Positions 43,886 to 53,335 are shown, counted from the first letter of the stretch. The stretch: DNA of 64,000 nt from Ferribacterium limneticum (GCF_020510565.1 NZ_CP075189.1:2836501-2900500); one strand, 5' to 3'. The notes: generated from the letters alone by a model not told the origin. Numbers and translations: made by a program.

Positions 43886-44725
43886 TTAGGACAAACGGAC
43901 TTCGCCGAGATAACAACTGTCGTCGACCAGCCCTGTAACATTTGCTAGACCTAAATCTGGGTGTTGGATTTGAACGGAATATATTCCGCTGCCTGGCTCC
44001 AGATCGTCGAACTTGAAGTCGCCAAAAACATCAGTCACTTGGCGCCCAATTTCCTTGCCTCCTTGGCTCAGGATCGCTGTGGCGCCAGCAATACACTCGT
44101 CCACACCGACCAGTTCAGCGACCACAGAGCCACCAATAAAGCACTTGGAAAAGCGATGCAGGTTCTTGTAGTAGACGCGGGGCTTGGTTCCCAAGTCAGG
44201 CTTGAGCACTTCCAGACCCTCTCTCTCGGCCATTACCCTCATTTCGGCATCGCTGACTTTCAATGCCTTCAACGCGCCGGTCGGACAGGACTGGGAGCAA
44301 CGTGGTTCGTTCCAGCCCTGATCAAGCAGGTGAGCATCGAAGAACCAGGACTGAGGAACCTGATGCTCCTCGTTCCACCAGATGTTGCCATAAGGACAGG
44401 TATCGACCAGATCCTTGCGCCCCTTCGCCTTGACCGGGTCGATGATGACAATTCCGTCATCCCGTTGCTTGATGGCCCCAGCCGATTTAGCAACGCAGGG
44501 CGCGTTATCACAGTGATTGCACATACTCGGCAGATAGGCTGCGTCAACCATCGTGCCTTCGCCGCGTACTTTCCGCTCGATGCGTATCCATTCATGGCCA
44601 TGCCTCGGCTGCGGCTTCGAGTAACCAGGGAACTCATTACTCTCGAATTCGTCCTTAAGGGCCAGCGTGCAGTTGTGGCAGTTCTCGCAGCGCGCCACAT
44701 CAACGATCAGATTCCATTTGCTCAT
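43886..44725 (-). CDS. Iron-sulfur subunit of a transhydroxylase/resorcinol-hydroxylase-like molybdenum enzyme
   Basis: A 279-residue ferredoxin-type subunit, close to the 274 residues of the Pelobacter transhydroxylase beta subunit. Cys-rich motifs are at residues 13-19 (CENCHNC), 69-77 (CNHCDNAPC), 110 (DTCPYGN) and 143-147 (CSQSC), enough for several [4Fe-4S] clusters. Unlike DMSO-reductase beta subunits, it ends in a beta-sandwich-like domain (about 195-279: GATAILSQGGKEIGRQVTD, FDDLEPGSGIYSVQI), matching the extra domain of the transhydroxylase beta subunit. No Tat signal is seen, so it is cytoplasmic. GAGGAG precedes ATG 44725. Confidence 0.88.
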   Translation of the reverse strand: MSKWNLIVDVARCENCHNCTLALKDEFESNEFPGYSKPQPRHGHEWIRIERKVRGEGTMVDAAYLPSMCNHCDNAPCVAKSAGAIKQRDDGIVIIDPVKAKGRKDLVDTCPYGNIWWNEEHQVPQSWFFDAHLLDQGWNEPRCSQSCPTGALKALKVSDAEMRVMAEREGLEVLKPDLGTKPRVYYKNLHRFSKCFIGGSVVAELVGVDECIAGATAILSQGGKEIGRQVTDVFGDFKFDDLEPGSGIYSVQIQHPDLGLANVTGLVDDSCYLGEVRLS

Positions 44726-44754
44726 TATGTTTTCTCCTCGTTTCTCAGCTCTAG

Positions 44755-47733
44755 TCAGGCTGCAACCAACGCTTCGCCGGAGGGTATCCAGCGCTCGATA
44801 TTGACCAGGCACGAATTCGACCCCATGCCGTCGGTGTTCTTTACCTGTGCACGACGCGGGGTAAGCGTATTGACACACCCACCACGGTCGACCCGGCCAA
44901 AGCGCGGATCCATGAAAATGTCGTATTCGGCGCTGGATTCGAAGGCTTTAACAACGCCTTTGGCAATCAAAGGAGATATATCAACTACGCAAACAACGTT
45001 GCCGCGGTCATTGAAAACACGAATCAAGTCATGCTGATTCACGCCACGTTGACGTGCATCCTCCGGATTCATCCGCATTACCCAGTAGTAATAGCCATCA
45101 ACCAGAATGCGGTGATCTTCAATGTCATTGATCGTCGAATCCTTACCGTCGCCATAGGTATGGAAGCTATAGCGCGAGTGCGTCGATACCATCTGGAGCG
45201 GATATTTGCCGAACAGTTCGCTGGTCTGAGGACCTTCCCACGATGGGATATAGCGGTTCAAGGCCGGGCGTTCAGGATTGTTCGGATCACCCCGCTGGAT
45301 GGAACTAGAGACAAATTCGATCTTGCCCGACTGGGTCTGCAATCCCTTGCCAAACTCGCCGGACCATTGCGACGGCAACGGCACAGGTTCGGGCACATCC
45401 TTGTGGCGGTCCTCAGCAAACCAGCGGAAATAAGCGGGGTCGCGTGTCTTTTCCGGTTCTGCGGGTACAACGAAGTAACCCTTCTTGATGAATTCCTTCC
45501 AACTTGTGTAGTTAACTAGATCGGAGGCCTCGAACATGCGCTTACACCAGTCCAGTTCACTGCAGCCTTCAGAGAACATTGCCCCAAGCCCGAGCCGATT
45601 GAGAATTTCAAGGAAAATCTGGTAATCCGACTTGGATTCGCCCAGCGGCTCAATGCATTTGTGCTGGAAGATAACCATGCGATGATTAATCTGGTCAGTA
45701 TTGTGGTGGATGTATCCACCTGAGTTACCCCAGTCGCTGATATCGACCCGCTCAAAGGACGTACATGCTGGCAGGATAACGTCGGCAAACTGAGCTTCTC
45801 CTTCGAACCAGATCGACTGATTGACGACACACTCCAACGATTCATGGCGATACATCTCAACAAAACGATCGGAGTTGGCGACCGTGCCGAAGGAAGATGC
45901 ACCATAACGGTAAAGCATATGGACCTTGGAATAACCCGGCATCGGGTATTCATAAGGGGCGAACTGTGCCTCCAGTGAAGAACCATCCCAGAGGTAACCC
46001 TTGGCATAGCCATCAACAATGGCATCCGGAAGGCGCTGGCGTGGAATCATCTGCTTAACCGGATTCATGGTCAGTACATGCGGCATGCGGCAGTAGGTAT
46101 TGACCGCACCGGCAGTAAAGTTGAGCTCTCCAGAAATGCCTCCCTCGGCGTAACCGGGGAACCAGAATGCGTGGTCTAGCGGAGTACCGGCCTGCAAGTT
46201 ACCAAAATTGATGCCCGGCTTACCAAGGCCCTGCATGGCCATCAGCAGAATCATGTGACGGGCCCACTGCGACCCAGTTGCCGAACGACAGGCGCCACCG
46301 AACCCGGTACCGAGACCTCCTGCGGCCAGATAAGTCTTCTTTTTCCCCCAACTACGCGCCAGGGCACGGACATCCTTGGCCGGAACACCGGTCTCGGGTT
46401 CCTGCCATTCGGGGGTCTTGGGGATGCCATCTTCTTCACCCATAACATAGGCTTTCCAGGCATCAAAACCGGTCGTGCGGGAGGCCACGTAATCCTTGTC
46501 GTACAACCCTTCCTTGATCCACACGTACATGATAGCGAGGGCCAAAGCCGGATCTGTGGCTGGCTTGATGGGAATCCAGCGGCCACCGTACAACTGAGCA
46601 GTCGGATTCAGGTGTGGGTCGATATGGATAAAATCGATGCCCAATTCCTTCGCCCAGAAGCGGCGCTGAGTCCCTTCGAGGCCGCTGGCGTAACCATTGG
46701 TGGTCTCTGGATCGCTCGACCAGAAAACGATTTGCTCAGCCTCTTTCAGGCAGTCTTCGACAAGGCCAGAGAAGCCCGGCAGGCCGACACGCAGCGAATT
46801 GCCAAAATGATGCTGGGCGCCCCAATACCATCCTTCCCAACTATCCGGATTTGGATGGACGCGGGTGAAGCCAACGAGGTTGCCAAAGCGCAGCATGGCA
46901 GAAAGGTAATAGCCGACGTTACCCCACTGGTGATGCGAACCACTGAACAGTGCCATGGCACCTGGGCCATGCACCTTCTTCTGGCGCGTGATCTCGTTGG
47001 CGACTATATCTAGCGCCTCATCCCAACTGATACGCACATATTCCGACTTGCCGCGATTCTGGATGTTGCGCTCGCCGTTCGGATCAAAGTCGACGCGTTT
47101 CATCGGATGAAGGATGCGCTTGTCGGAATACACCAGCGACTTAAGACACATGGCATGCGGATTGATCATGCCCCGGCGCTGCGGCGTAAATTTCTTGCCA
47201 CGAGCAGTGATGGTCCAGCTGGGCGCATCGCTGTTGTCGAGGTCGATTGGTGTCATACGGACGATCTTGTCATCCTTGACGTAGACGAAAAGCGGACCAC
47301 CGTTGGTATTGGTGGTAAAGCGGACGGTGCCATCCTTCATCGGCGTGCCTAGTTCCCAGCCAGCCGACTGGGTCAGGTTGAGGAGTTGCATGAACCAAAC
47401 CACGGTCTCGTCTCGACCGAGCACCAGCACCCTGAAATTCTTCGCTGCATGAATCACCTCAGCCTGGCTAACGCCTGGTTTGAGGAAGAGCAGCGCAGTC
47501 CGAAGATCGTTGAAGCGCATGGTCACGTCTGGCGCGGAATGGATTCCGGGGTGCGACGTGATTCGGCCACTCTCGATAACGTAATAGCGGCCGATACTGT
47601 CATCCTTCAACTTGATCTGAGCGATACAACGCCGACCCTTCACATGATTGCGCACCGCCGGGAAGTTCTTCAGCGATTTGCGAATGATGTGCGTCAGGCC
47701 GAACAGAATGACCTTGAGCATGGTTTGTTTCAT
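44755..47733 (-). CDS. Molybdopterin catalytic subunit, pyrogallol-phloroglucinol transhydroxylase / resorcinol hydroxylase-like, with N-terminal SCP2-like extension
   Basis: A 992-residue DMSO-reductase-family subunit. There is no N-terminal [4Fe-4S] cysteine motif, as in the transhydroxylase alpha subunit. From memory, Pelobacter AthL uses His144, Asp174 and Ser175 (Mo ligand); here His267, Asp297 and Ser298 (SGSHHQW, HPNPDSWEGW) fit with a constant offset of 123, and Tyr528 falls near the expected place of Tyr404. The offset equals an extra N-terminal domain of about 125 residues resembling an SCP2 sterol-carrier fold (RRCIAQIKLKDDSIGRYYVIESGRI in shape). No Tat signal. It would transfer or add ring hydroxyls on a polyhydroxybenzene. 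It is followed by the iron-sulfur subunit after 29 bases. Confidence 0.9.
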   Translation of the reverse strand: MKQTMLKVILFGLTHIIRKSLKNFPAVRNHVKGRRCIAQIKLKDDSIGRYYVIESGRITSHPGIHSAPDVTMRFNDLRTALLFLKPGVSQAEVIHAAKNFRVLVLGRDETVVWFMQLLNLTQSAGWELGTPMKDGTVRFTTNTNGGPLFVYVKDDKIVRMTPIDLDNSDAPSWTITARGKKFTPQRRGMINPHAMCLKSLVYSDKRILHPMKRVDFDPNGERNIQNRGKSEYVRISWDEALDIVANEITRQKKVHGPGAMALFSGSHHQWGNVGYYLSAMLRFGNLVGFTRVHPNPDSWEGWYWGAQHHFGNSLRVGLPGFSGLVEDCLKEAEQIVFWSSDPETTNGYASGLEGTQRRFWAKELGIDFIHIDPHLNPTAQLYGGRWIPIKPATDPALALAIMYVWIKEGLYDKDYVASRTTGFDAWKAYVMGEEDGIPKTPEWQEPETGVPAKDVRALARSWGKKKTYLAAGGLGTGFGGACRSATGSQWARHMILLMAMQGLGKPGINFGNLQAGTPLDHAFWFPGYAEGGISGELNFTAGAVNTYCRMPHVLTMNPVKQMIPRQRLPDAIVDGYAKGYLWDGSSLEAQFAPYEYPMPGYSKVHMLYRYGASSFGTVANSDRFVEMYRHESLECVVNQSIWFEGEAQFADVILPACTSFERVDISDWGNSGGYIHHNTDQINHRMVIFQHKCIEPLGESKSDYQIFLEILNRLGLGAMFSEGCSELDWCKRMFEASDLVNYTSWKEFIKKGYFVVPAEPEKTRDPAYFRWFAEDRHKDVPEPVPLPSQWSGEFGKGLQTQSGKIEFVSSSIQRGDPNNPERPALNRYIPSWEGPQTSELFGKYPLQMVSTHSRYSFHTYGDGKDSTINDIEDHRILVDGYYYWVMRMNPEDARQRGVNQHDLIRVFNDRGNVVCVVDISPLIAKGVVKAFESSAEYDIFMDPRFGRVDRGGCVNTLTPRRAQVKNTDGMGSNSCLVNIERWIPSGEALVAA

Positions 47734-47781
47734 TTTTGTCTCCTCTGTAGAACCGGGGCTGTTGTCTATCGACTCATTAGT

Positions 47782-47809
47782 CCGGTAACCAATCGAAATC
47801 AGTTACCGG
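47782..47809 (-). other. Intercistronic hairpin before the molybdenum subunit gene
   Basis: A perfect 8-base inverted repeat (CCGGTAAC / GTTACCGG) with a 12-base loop lies in the 116-base gap between the dioxygenase and the molybdenum subunit. No T-run follows. It may protect or process the transcript, or attenuate expression of the molybdenum genes. Confidence 0.55.
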
Positions 47810-47849
47810 GAGTGAGCCGCACTACCACAGCTTGATAAAGTGCCTGCTA

Positions 47850-48785
47850 TCAGGCTTCGTTGTTATCGACGAAATTGGATGGCAGATCAGGGCCCCACAA
47901 ATAAAGTGCATTTTCTGGATCGTGATCACCGCCATCCCAAGGCATGCCAGCCGGGATGTAATCGATGTGACAGTTGTATTCCCACCACTTCCCGAACGAG
48001 TCCTGAACGTAGTTGAAGTAGTTGGAACCAAGCACATGCCGTCCGACACCCCATTGATTGGGATAGCCTGCCTTGCGCATCTGGGATGAACCGATACCGA
48101 GTTTTTCAACGTTCGGCATATCCCACGAGCTGTGGTGAATTCCGCGCCCATTGCTCTTCAGGAAAGCAATCAGGTGGTGGTCACAGCCGTGGCGTGCATA
48201 GGTGAATGCAACGATGTCTTGCGAACTGTCCGCCACCTTCACACCAAGGCCTTTCTCGTAAAAGGCCACTGCACGCAGTACGTCAGGCGTGAACAACAGC
48301 ATGTGAGCAAGACGGCTCGGACCAACCTTTTGCATCGTCGAGCGGAATGCAGCACCTTGAATTCCAGCCGGCACATTGCCGTCCTCCATCTCAGCTTTGC
48401 TGTCAGGCATCATCTTCGGAGCAATTCGCAAATGCAGCAACGTACCGTCAGGATCTTTAAACCAGAAGCCTTCGGGGCTTCCAGCCGAATGCGGAGCGGT
48501 GACGACACCGCCGGCATCAAGAATCTGCTGGCAAATCTGGTCAAAATCTTCGGCATAGCAACCGAGGCTCAGAAACTCGAAAGACTTCTTCGGGCCGGCC
48601 ACAACCTTAAGCCAGACGTGCTCGCTGGCACTGGCGCGAACATGGAGTTCTGCACCGCGGCGTTCGACACGAAGGCCATAGGCCAGCATGAACTTCTCAG
48701 CTTCGTTCAGGTCCGGCAGGGCCAGGGCGAAGTGGTTGATGGAATGAATACCGGCCTTAGCCCAGCCGGTGTTTGCTGTAGTCAT
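47850..48785 (-). CDS. Two-module extradiol ring-cleavage dioxygenase (VOC, type I)
   Basis: A 311-residue protein of the catechol 2,3-dioxygenase superfamily with two VOC modules. Candidate iron ligands in the C-terminal module are His161 (LAHMLLFTPD), His218 (GIHHSSWDM) and Glu269 (WWEYN). The spacing of 57 and 51 residues agrees with the His-His-Glu of BphC-type enzymes. The first module (about 13-122) has the fold but not the ligands, as usual. ATG 48785 follows GGAG. It would open a dihydroxylated ring using O2. Its place next to a molybdenum ring hydroxylase suggests the cleavage substrate is a tri- or tetrahydroxybenzene (inference). Confidence 0.92.
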   Translation of the reverse strand: MTTANTGWAKAGIHSINHFALALPDLNEAEKFMLAYGLRVERRGAELHVRASASEHVWLKVVAGPKKSFEFLSLGCYAEDFDQICQQILDAGGVVTAPHSAGSPEGFWFKDPDGTLLHLRIAPKMMPDSKAEMEDGNVPAGIQGAAFRSTMQKVGPSRLAHMLLFTPDVLRAVAFYEKGLGVKVADSSQDIVAFTYARHGCDHHLIAFLKSNGRGIHHSSWDMPNVEKLGIGSSQMRKAGYPNQWGVGRHVLGSNYFNYVQDSFGKWWEYNCHIDYIPAGMPWDGGDHDPENALYLWGPDLPSNFVDNNEA

Positions 48786-48873
48786 ATATTTGTCTCCAAA
48801 ACAGTTAGAAAGGCTCTCTTGTCGGGGCTTTTCGGGATGACAACAGGCCGCCTTCCCGAGAGTTTGTGGATCG

Positions 48874-49737
48874 TTATTTCGCAACCACTTTGTTTTCGAT
48901 AACCCCGACACCTTCAATTTCGGCACGAATGACATCGCCAACCTTGAGGTACTTCGGCGGGTTCATGCCAGCGGCTACACCCATTGGCGTGCCAGTAGCA
49001 ATCAGGTCGCCCGGTTGCAGTGTCATGATTTGGGTCAGATGGGCGATCTGCTGGTAAATGTTGTAAACCATCAGGCTCGTCGTGTTGTTCTGGCGCTCTT
49101 CACCATTGACGGTCAACAGCATATGCAGGTTGTGCGGATTGGAAATTTCGTCAGCCGTGACCAGCCAAGGACCAACCGGGCCATGCGTATCAAAGGACTT
49201 GCCCAGCGTCCACGTCGGGCTAGCCCATTGGATGTCGCGTACGCTGACGTCATTGGCCACCATGTAGCCGGCGATGACGGAGGGCGCATCTTCAATCGAT
49301 ACATCCTTGCAAGTCTTTCCGATTACGACACAGAGTTCGACTTCGTAATCGAGCATTTCCGAGATGCGCGGCATTTCGACCGGATCGAACGGACCGGTGA
49401 CGCAGGAAACCTGCTTGTTAAACCAAATTTGCGTTTCCGGCGTTTTAATTCCCTTGCGGGCCGACTCTTCGACGTGGTCGCGATAGTTCATGCCGATGGC
49501 GAGATACTTGGAAGGATTCTGCACCGGTGCCTCAAGCTTGACATCAGCCAGGGCAAGAACAGCTTCAGGCAATGCTTTGGCATCGCGAACCTTATCCATG
49601 GCCGCACCACCCTGCTGCAACAAGCTCAACATATCTTGCGGCAGACTGGGTTGGGCGATCGAAAGATCAATAATCTGATCCCCTTCAACTTTGCCAATGC
49701 GGGTATGACCAGAGTGGGTAAAAGTGACCAGTTTCAT
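48874..49737 (-). CDS. Fumarylacetoacetate hydrolase-family enzyme
   Basis: A 287-residue FAH-family protein. Metal-binding acidic residues are visible in DYEVELCVVIG (near residue 128) and in NDVSVRDIQWA, and the C-terminal LQPGDLIATGTPMGV is standard. The family includes fumarylacetoacetate and acylpyruvate hydrolases, 2-oxohepta-3-ene-1,7-dioate isomerases and decarboxylases. Placed just upstream of an extradiol dioxygenase in the same operon, it most likely processes the ring-cleavage product by C-C hydrolysis, isomerisation or decarboxylation. It starts 47 bases after the RND gene. Confidence 0.94.
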   Translation of the reverse strand: MKLVTFTHSGHTRIGKVEGDQIIDLSIAQPSLPQDMLSLLQQGGAAMDKVRDAKALPEAVLALADVKLEAPVQNPSKYLAIGMNYRDHVEESARKGIKTPETQIWFNKQVSCVTGPFDPVEMPRISEMLDYEVELCVVIGKTCKDVSIEDAPSVIAGYMVANDVSVRDIQWASPTWTLGKSFDTHGPVGPWLVTADEISNPHNLHMLLTVNGEERQNNTTSLMVYNIYQQIAHLTQIMTLQPGDLIATGTPMGVAAGMNPPKYLKVGDVIRAEIEGVGVIENKVVAK

Positions 49738-49784
49738 AATTTGTCCTTTTCGATGGTGTGTTTATGATTTGTAGCTAAATTCGC

Positions 49785-52172
49785 CTACTGCTTCGCAGGC
49801 TTGAGAAGGAAGTGACCTAAAGCAGGCAGGAGAATGCCGGCACCTAACATGTTCCAAACGAACATGAAGCCGAGGAGGATGCCCATGTCAGCTTGGAATT
49901 TGATGGGCGAGAAAACCCAGGTTGCAACAGCAATACCCAATGTCATTCCTGTCAGTGCAACCACCTTGCCGGTGAATAGCAACGCCTTGTAATAAGCATC
50001 CGACAGGCTCATCCCTTCGCGCAGTCGTGCTTGGGTCACGGTCAGGATATAGAGGGCATAGTCGACACCAATACCAACGCCAAGGGCGATCACAGGCAGA
50101 GTTGCCACCTTGACACCGATGCCCAGAAAAACCATCAGGGCTTCGCACAAGACCGATGTCAGCATCAGTGGCAACACCGCACAAACCACTGCCTGCCAGG
50201 ACCGGAAGGTGATGAATGCAAGAATGATCACGGCCGCGTAGACAAACATCAGCATTTCAACGTTTGCCTTCTTAACTACGATATTGGTTGCAGCTTCGAT
50301 ACCTGAATTGCCCGCTGCGTTAAGGAACCTCACCTCGGCGGTGTTGTTACGCTCAGCGAAAGCTTCAACCACCTTGACCACGGCTTCCAAGGTGTCTGCC
50401 TTGTGATCCTTGAGGAAAACATAGACCGTCAGCAAGTTGCACTTCTGGTTAAACAGTTCCCGAGGAGCACGCGTTGCGATGGCATTGAGCATGTCCTGGG
50501 TACGCGGCAGTTCATACCACTTCAGGCTACCTTCGTTCATTCCAGCAGCGGCTCGTTTGCTCAAGGCAGAGAATGAGTTGGTCGACTCGACACCAGGTAG
50601 TTGCTGCAACTCGGACTCAAGGACATCGACTTGGCTTAGTGTGTTGTATTGCACACACTGGAACTCCGGCGTCTTGACCATGACAACAAAGACATCACTG
50701 CTCGCCGCATAGTTGGCGGCCATGAAAGCGTTGTCGCGGTTGTAGCGCGAATCGGCCCGCAGTTCCGGAGCACCGGGATCTAGGTCACCAATTTTCAATT
50801 GCAGACTGACTACGAACCCGACTGCGCCAAGGATGATCGAAACGACAATGGCAATCGTCGCCCATTTCCGGTGGGTGAAGAGATCGAGGAACTCCCAAAA
50901 AGGATGCTTTTTGCGAGCCACATCCTGCTCGTCGCCCCTCTCTTCGGTCAGGCTGCGCTTCGCAGCATTCGCACTGACGCCGGTGTAGGAGAGGACGATG
51001 GGCAACAGGATGAGGTTGGTGAAGATCAGACCAGCCACCCCCATGCTGGCAGTAATGGCGAGATCTTTGATAACCGGAATGTCGATGACCATAAGTACAG
51101 CAAAACCAACCGCATCCGCCAGCAGCGCAGTGACACCGGCTAGGAACAAGCGGCGGAAGGTGTAGCGTGCTGCCACCAGTTTGTGAGTACCACGACCGAT
51201 ATCCTGCATCACGCCATTCATCTTCTGCGCCCCATGGCTCATGCCAATGGCGAAGACCAGGAACGGTACCAAAACGGAATACGGATCAAGTTCATATCCG
51301 AGAGTCGGTAGCAGACCGAGCAACCAGACAACGGCAACCAGCGAGCACGACACGACCAGAGCGGTACTGCGTGAACAACGGGTGTACCAGTAGAGAACCA
51401 CCGTACAGATAACAATTGCGATGGCAAAGAAGATCAGGACCTGCTCCAAACCATCTATCAGGTCACCGACGATCTTCGAAAATCCGGTGATATGGATTCT
51501 TACGCCTTCGGCCTCGTATTTAGTCCGTAGCTCTTCTAGCTGATTCGAGAAGGCATGGTAGTCAAGGCGCTCGCCACCCTCGGCCGTTTCGTTAAGCGGA
51601 ACGAGAATGATGGTCGACTTATAGTTACCTGCAACAAGTTGGCCGATCTCACCGGATCGCTCAATATTTTCGCGAACCTGGTCGAGACTAGTCGGGCTGC
51701 CGTCATAGTTTTCGGGTATGACCGGACCACCATCAAGACCCTCTTCGGTTACACCAACCCAACGCGTTGCCGGCGTCCACAAAGATTTCATGTAGGGACG
51801 ATCAACGCCGGGCAACAAGAACAATTCGTCGTTCAAACGACGCAAAGTGTCTAGGTATTTGGCGTCGTAAATGGAATCACCAGATGCTTCTACGGCGATG
51901 CGCACACTGTTGCCAAGACCGGCCAAGTCCTGACGATTCTCAAAGAAATTGAGAATGTAGGGATGGTTAGCCGGGATCATCTTGTCAAAACTTGCGTTCA
52001 GCCGGACGCCCATCGCCTGGAAGCCAAGGATTACCGTCAACAGCAGACAGGCGACCATCACCAGCATGCGATTGTTGAAGAAAGCACGTTCCATCAGGCT
52101 GCCAGAACGTGGGTCAAAATCTTTAATATCGCGGATAACCGGATGTTCCGCTAACGAGGAATCGTGGCTCAT
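49785..52172 (-). CDS. RND/MMPL-family transporter, copy A
   Basis: A complete 795-residue RND-superfamily protein with twelve predicted helices in the MMPL/SSD layout. A first helix is near residue 35 and a large loop spans about 55-240, followed by five helices with GQ-like and FAIGMSHGAQK segments. A second loop spans about 450-640, and a final helix block has GVGIGVDYALYI. It lacks the AcrB length and TolC partners. It is the fourth gene of the envelope module and overlaps the YCF48-like gene by 4 bases. Copy B at 1-2168 is its close paralogue. Import or export of the pathway substrate is inferred from operon context. Confidence 0.93.
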   Translation of the reverse strand: MSHDSSLAEHPVIRDIKDFDPRSGSLMERAFFNNRMLVMVACLLLTVILGFQAMGVRLNASFDKMIPANHPYILNFFENRQDLAGLGNSVRIAVEASGDSIYDAKYLDTLRRLNDELFLLPGVDRPYMKSLWTPATRWVGVTEEGLDGGPVIPENYDGSPTSLDQVRENIERSGEIGQLVAGNYKSTIILVPLNETAEGGERLDYHAFSNQLEELRTKYEAEGVRIHITGFSKIVGDLIDGLEQVLIFFAIAIVICTVVLYWYTRCSRSTALVVSCSLVAVVWLLGLLPTLGYELDPYSVLVPFLVFAIGMSHGAQKMNGVMQDIGRGTHKLVAARYTFRRLFLAGVTALLADAVGFAVLMVIDIPVIKDLAITASMGVAGLIFTNLILLPIVLSYTGVSANAAKRSLTEERGDEQDVARKKHPFWEFLDLFTHRKWATIAIVVSIILGAVGFVVSLQLKIGDLDPGAPELRADSRYNRDNAFMAANYAASSDVFVVMVKTPEFQCVQYNTLSQVDVLESELQQLPGVESTNSFSALSKRAAAGMNEGSLKWYELPRTQDMLNAIATRAPRELFNQKCNLLTVYVFLKDHKADTLEAVVKVVEAFAERNNTAEVRFLNAAGNSGIEAATNIVVKKANVEMLMFVYAAVIILAFITFRSWQAVVCAVLPLMLTSVLCEALMVFLGIGVKVATLPVIALGVGIGVDYALYILTVTQARLREGMSLSDAYYKALLFTGKVVALTGMTLGIAVATWVFSPIKFQADMGILLGFMFVWNMLGAGILLPALGHFLLKPAKQ

Positions 52173-53254
52173 TTTTTGTCATCCGTGGCAGGTTGAGCTT
52201 GGCTTGCGCGACTGATGCCACGCACTCCAGCGAAGAATAGTTTTCCACCTTCTGTCTCAATCAGTGAGTTCAACGGAGTCAGCTTGGGCATTTCAGCCTT
52301 GGTAAATCGCTGACCGTCGTCTTTGCTGACGAGTATGTTTCCGCCATCGTCGACCAGCATCACGCGGCCATCTTTCAGGCGGGCACCAGCGGTCAAAGTG
52401 TTGTTACCTGGAATTTCACTTTTCTGCCATGTCTTCCCCTTGTCACCAGAGAAGAATGAGTTCCCACGCATACCAAAGGCGAGCAAATTGTTCCCCGCAG
52501 TAAGGACGCCAAAATATGTCCCTAGGTAAGGTGTCTTGATGGATTGAAAATTGGCGCCTCGATCGTGCGAAACGTACAGAGAACCTTGCTCACCCGAAAG
52601 GTAGACTGCATCTCCTGCGTCATGGATGGAGTAAAAATGCAGTCCTTTGGTATTCTCGATATGCCCCTGAAGAGGCTTCCAAGACCTACCAGCATCAGCA
52701 GTTGAGAAAATCAGGCCATAGGCGCCAACAATTAAACCGTTATTCGCATCCGAAAAATAGACACTGAGAAACGGCTTGTCCGGCCCATCTTTGACGAGTC
52801 GCTCTGCATCTGCAATTTGTGCGGGAGTTGCGTTCGATTTCTTGGCTTCGCTAGACACAATTTCGGCCGCACGTTTTCCGTCAAATAGCTTTACCCAATT
52901 TTGGCCGCCATCTGTGGTGCCGAGCACAATTCCACTATGTCCGGTAGCCCAGCCATTTTGAGCATCGGAAAACGACAGGCTGGTCAATGTCACGCTGACG
53001 GGCACCTTGGCTTGATTCCAAGTCTGCCCCTCATCATCGGACCACAGGATCAACCCGCGTTCGCCAGCAGCCACAAGCCGTTTTCCGGCTTTCTGAAGAG
53101 AAAGCATGACTGATGTCGTCGTTCGCTCTTGTGTTCGCATTATCGCTGGGCGATCCAGAGCATCTTGCTCGGCCAGAGCCGGCACGCTGCCCAACAACCC
53201 AATAATCAGGGTGCAACCAGCCACCGACATGTTTTTTCTCATGTCGAAACTCAT
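52169..53254 (-). CDS. YCF48-like / BNR-repeat exported protein, copy A
   Basis: A 361-residue exported propeller-type protein, paralogue of 2165-3280. The signal peptide ends near PALA. Asp-box motifs SDDEGQTW, TTDGGQNW, TADAGRSW, SHDRGANF, SGDKGKTW and SKDDGQRF are spaced through the chain. AGAGGAG lies before ATG 53254. It follows DUF1329 after an 81-base gap that holds a strong hairpin, and is translationally coupled to the transporter by a 4-base overlap. Confidence 0.9.
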   Translation of the reverse strand: MSFDMRKNMSVAGCTLIIGLLGSVPALAEQDALDRPAIMRTQERTTTSVMLSLQKAGKRLVAAGERGLILWSDDEGQTWNQAKVPVSVTLTSLSFSDAQNGWATGHSGIVLGTTDGGQNWVKLFDGKRAAEIVSSEAKKSNATPAQIADAERLVKDGPDKPFLSVYFSDANNGLIVGAYGLIFSTADAGRSWKPLQGHIENTKGLHFYSIHDAGDAVYLSGEQGSLYVSHDRGANFQSIKTPYLGTYFGVLTAGNNLLAFGMRGNSFFSGDKGKTWQKSEIPGNNTLTAGARLKDGRVMLVDDGGNILVSKDDGQRFTKAEMPKLTPLNSLIETEGGKLFFAGVRGISRASQAQPATDDKK

Positions 53255-53270
53255 GATTTAACTCCTCTGA

Positions 53271-53302
53271 TCGAACGGAAGAGGATTCCCCTCTCCGTTC
53301 GA
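53271..53302 (-). other. Strong intercistronic hairpin between DUF1329 and YCF48-like genes (copy A)
   Basis: Arms TCGAACGG-A-AGAGG and CCTCT-CCGTTCGA pair over 13 bases with one bulged A and a 5-base loop. The hairpin lies just upstream of the YCF48-like ribosome-binding site and has no T-run. It occupies the same gap as the weaker hairpin of copy B. Confidence 0.65.
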
Positions 53303-53335
53303 CGTTACCTACAACTCGCGATACAACTGCGCTCT

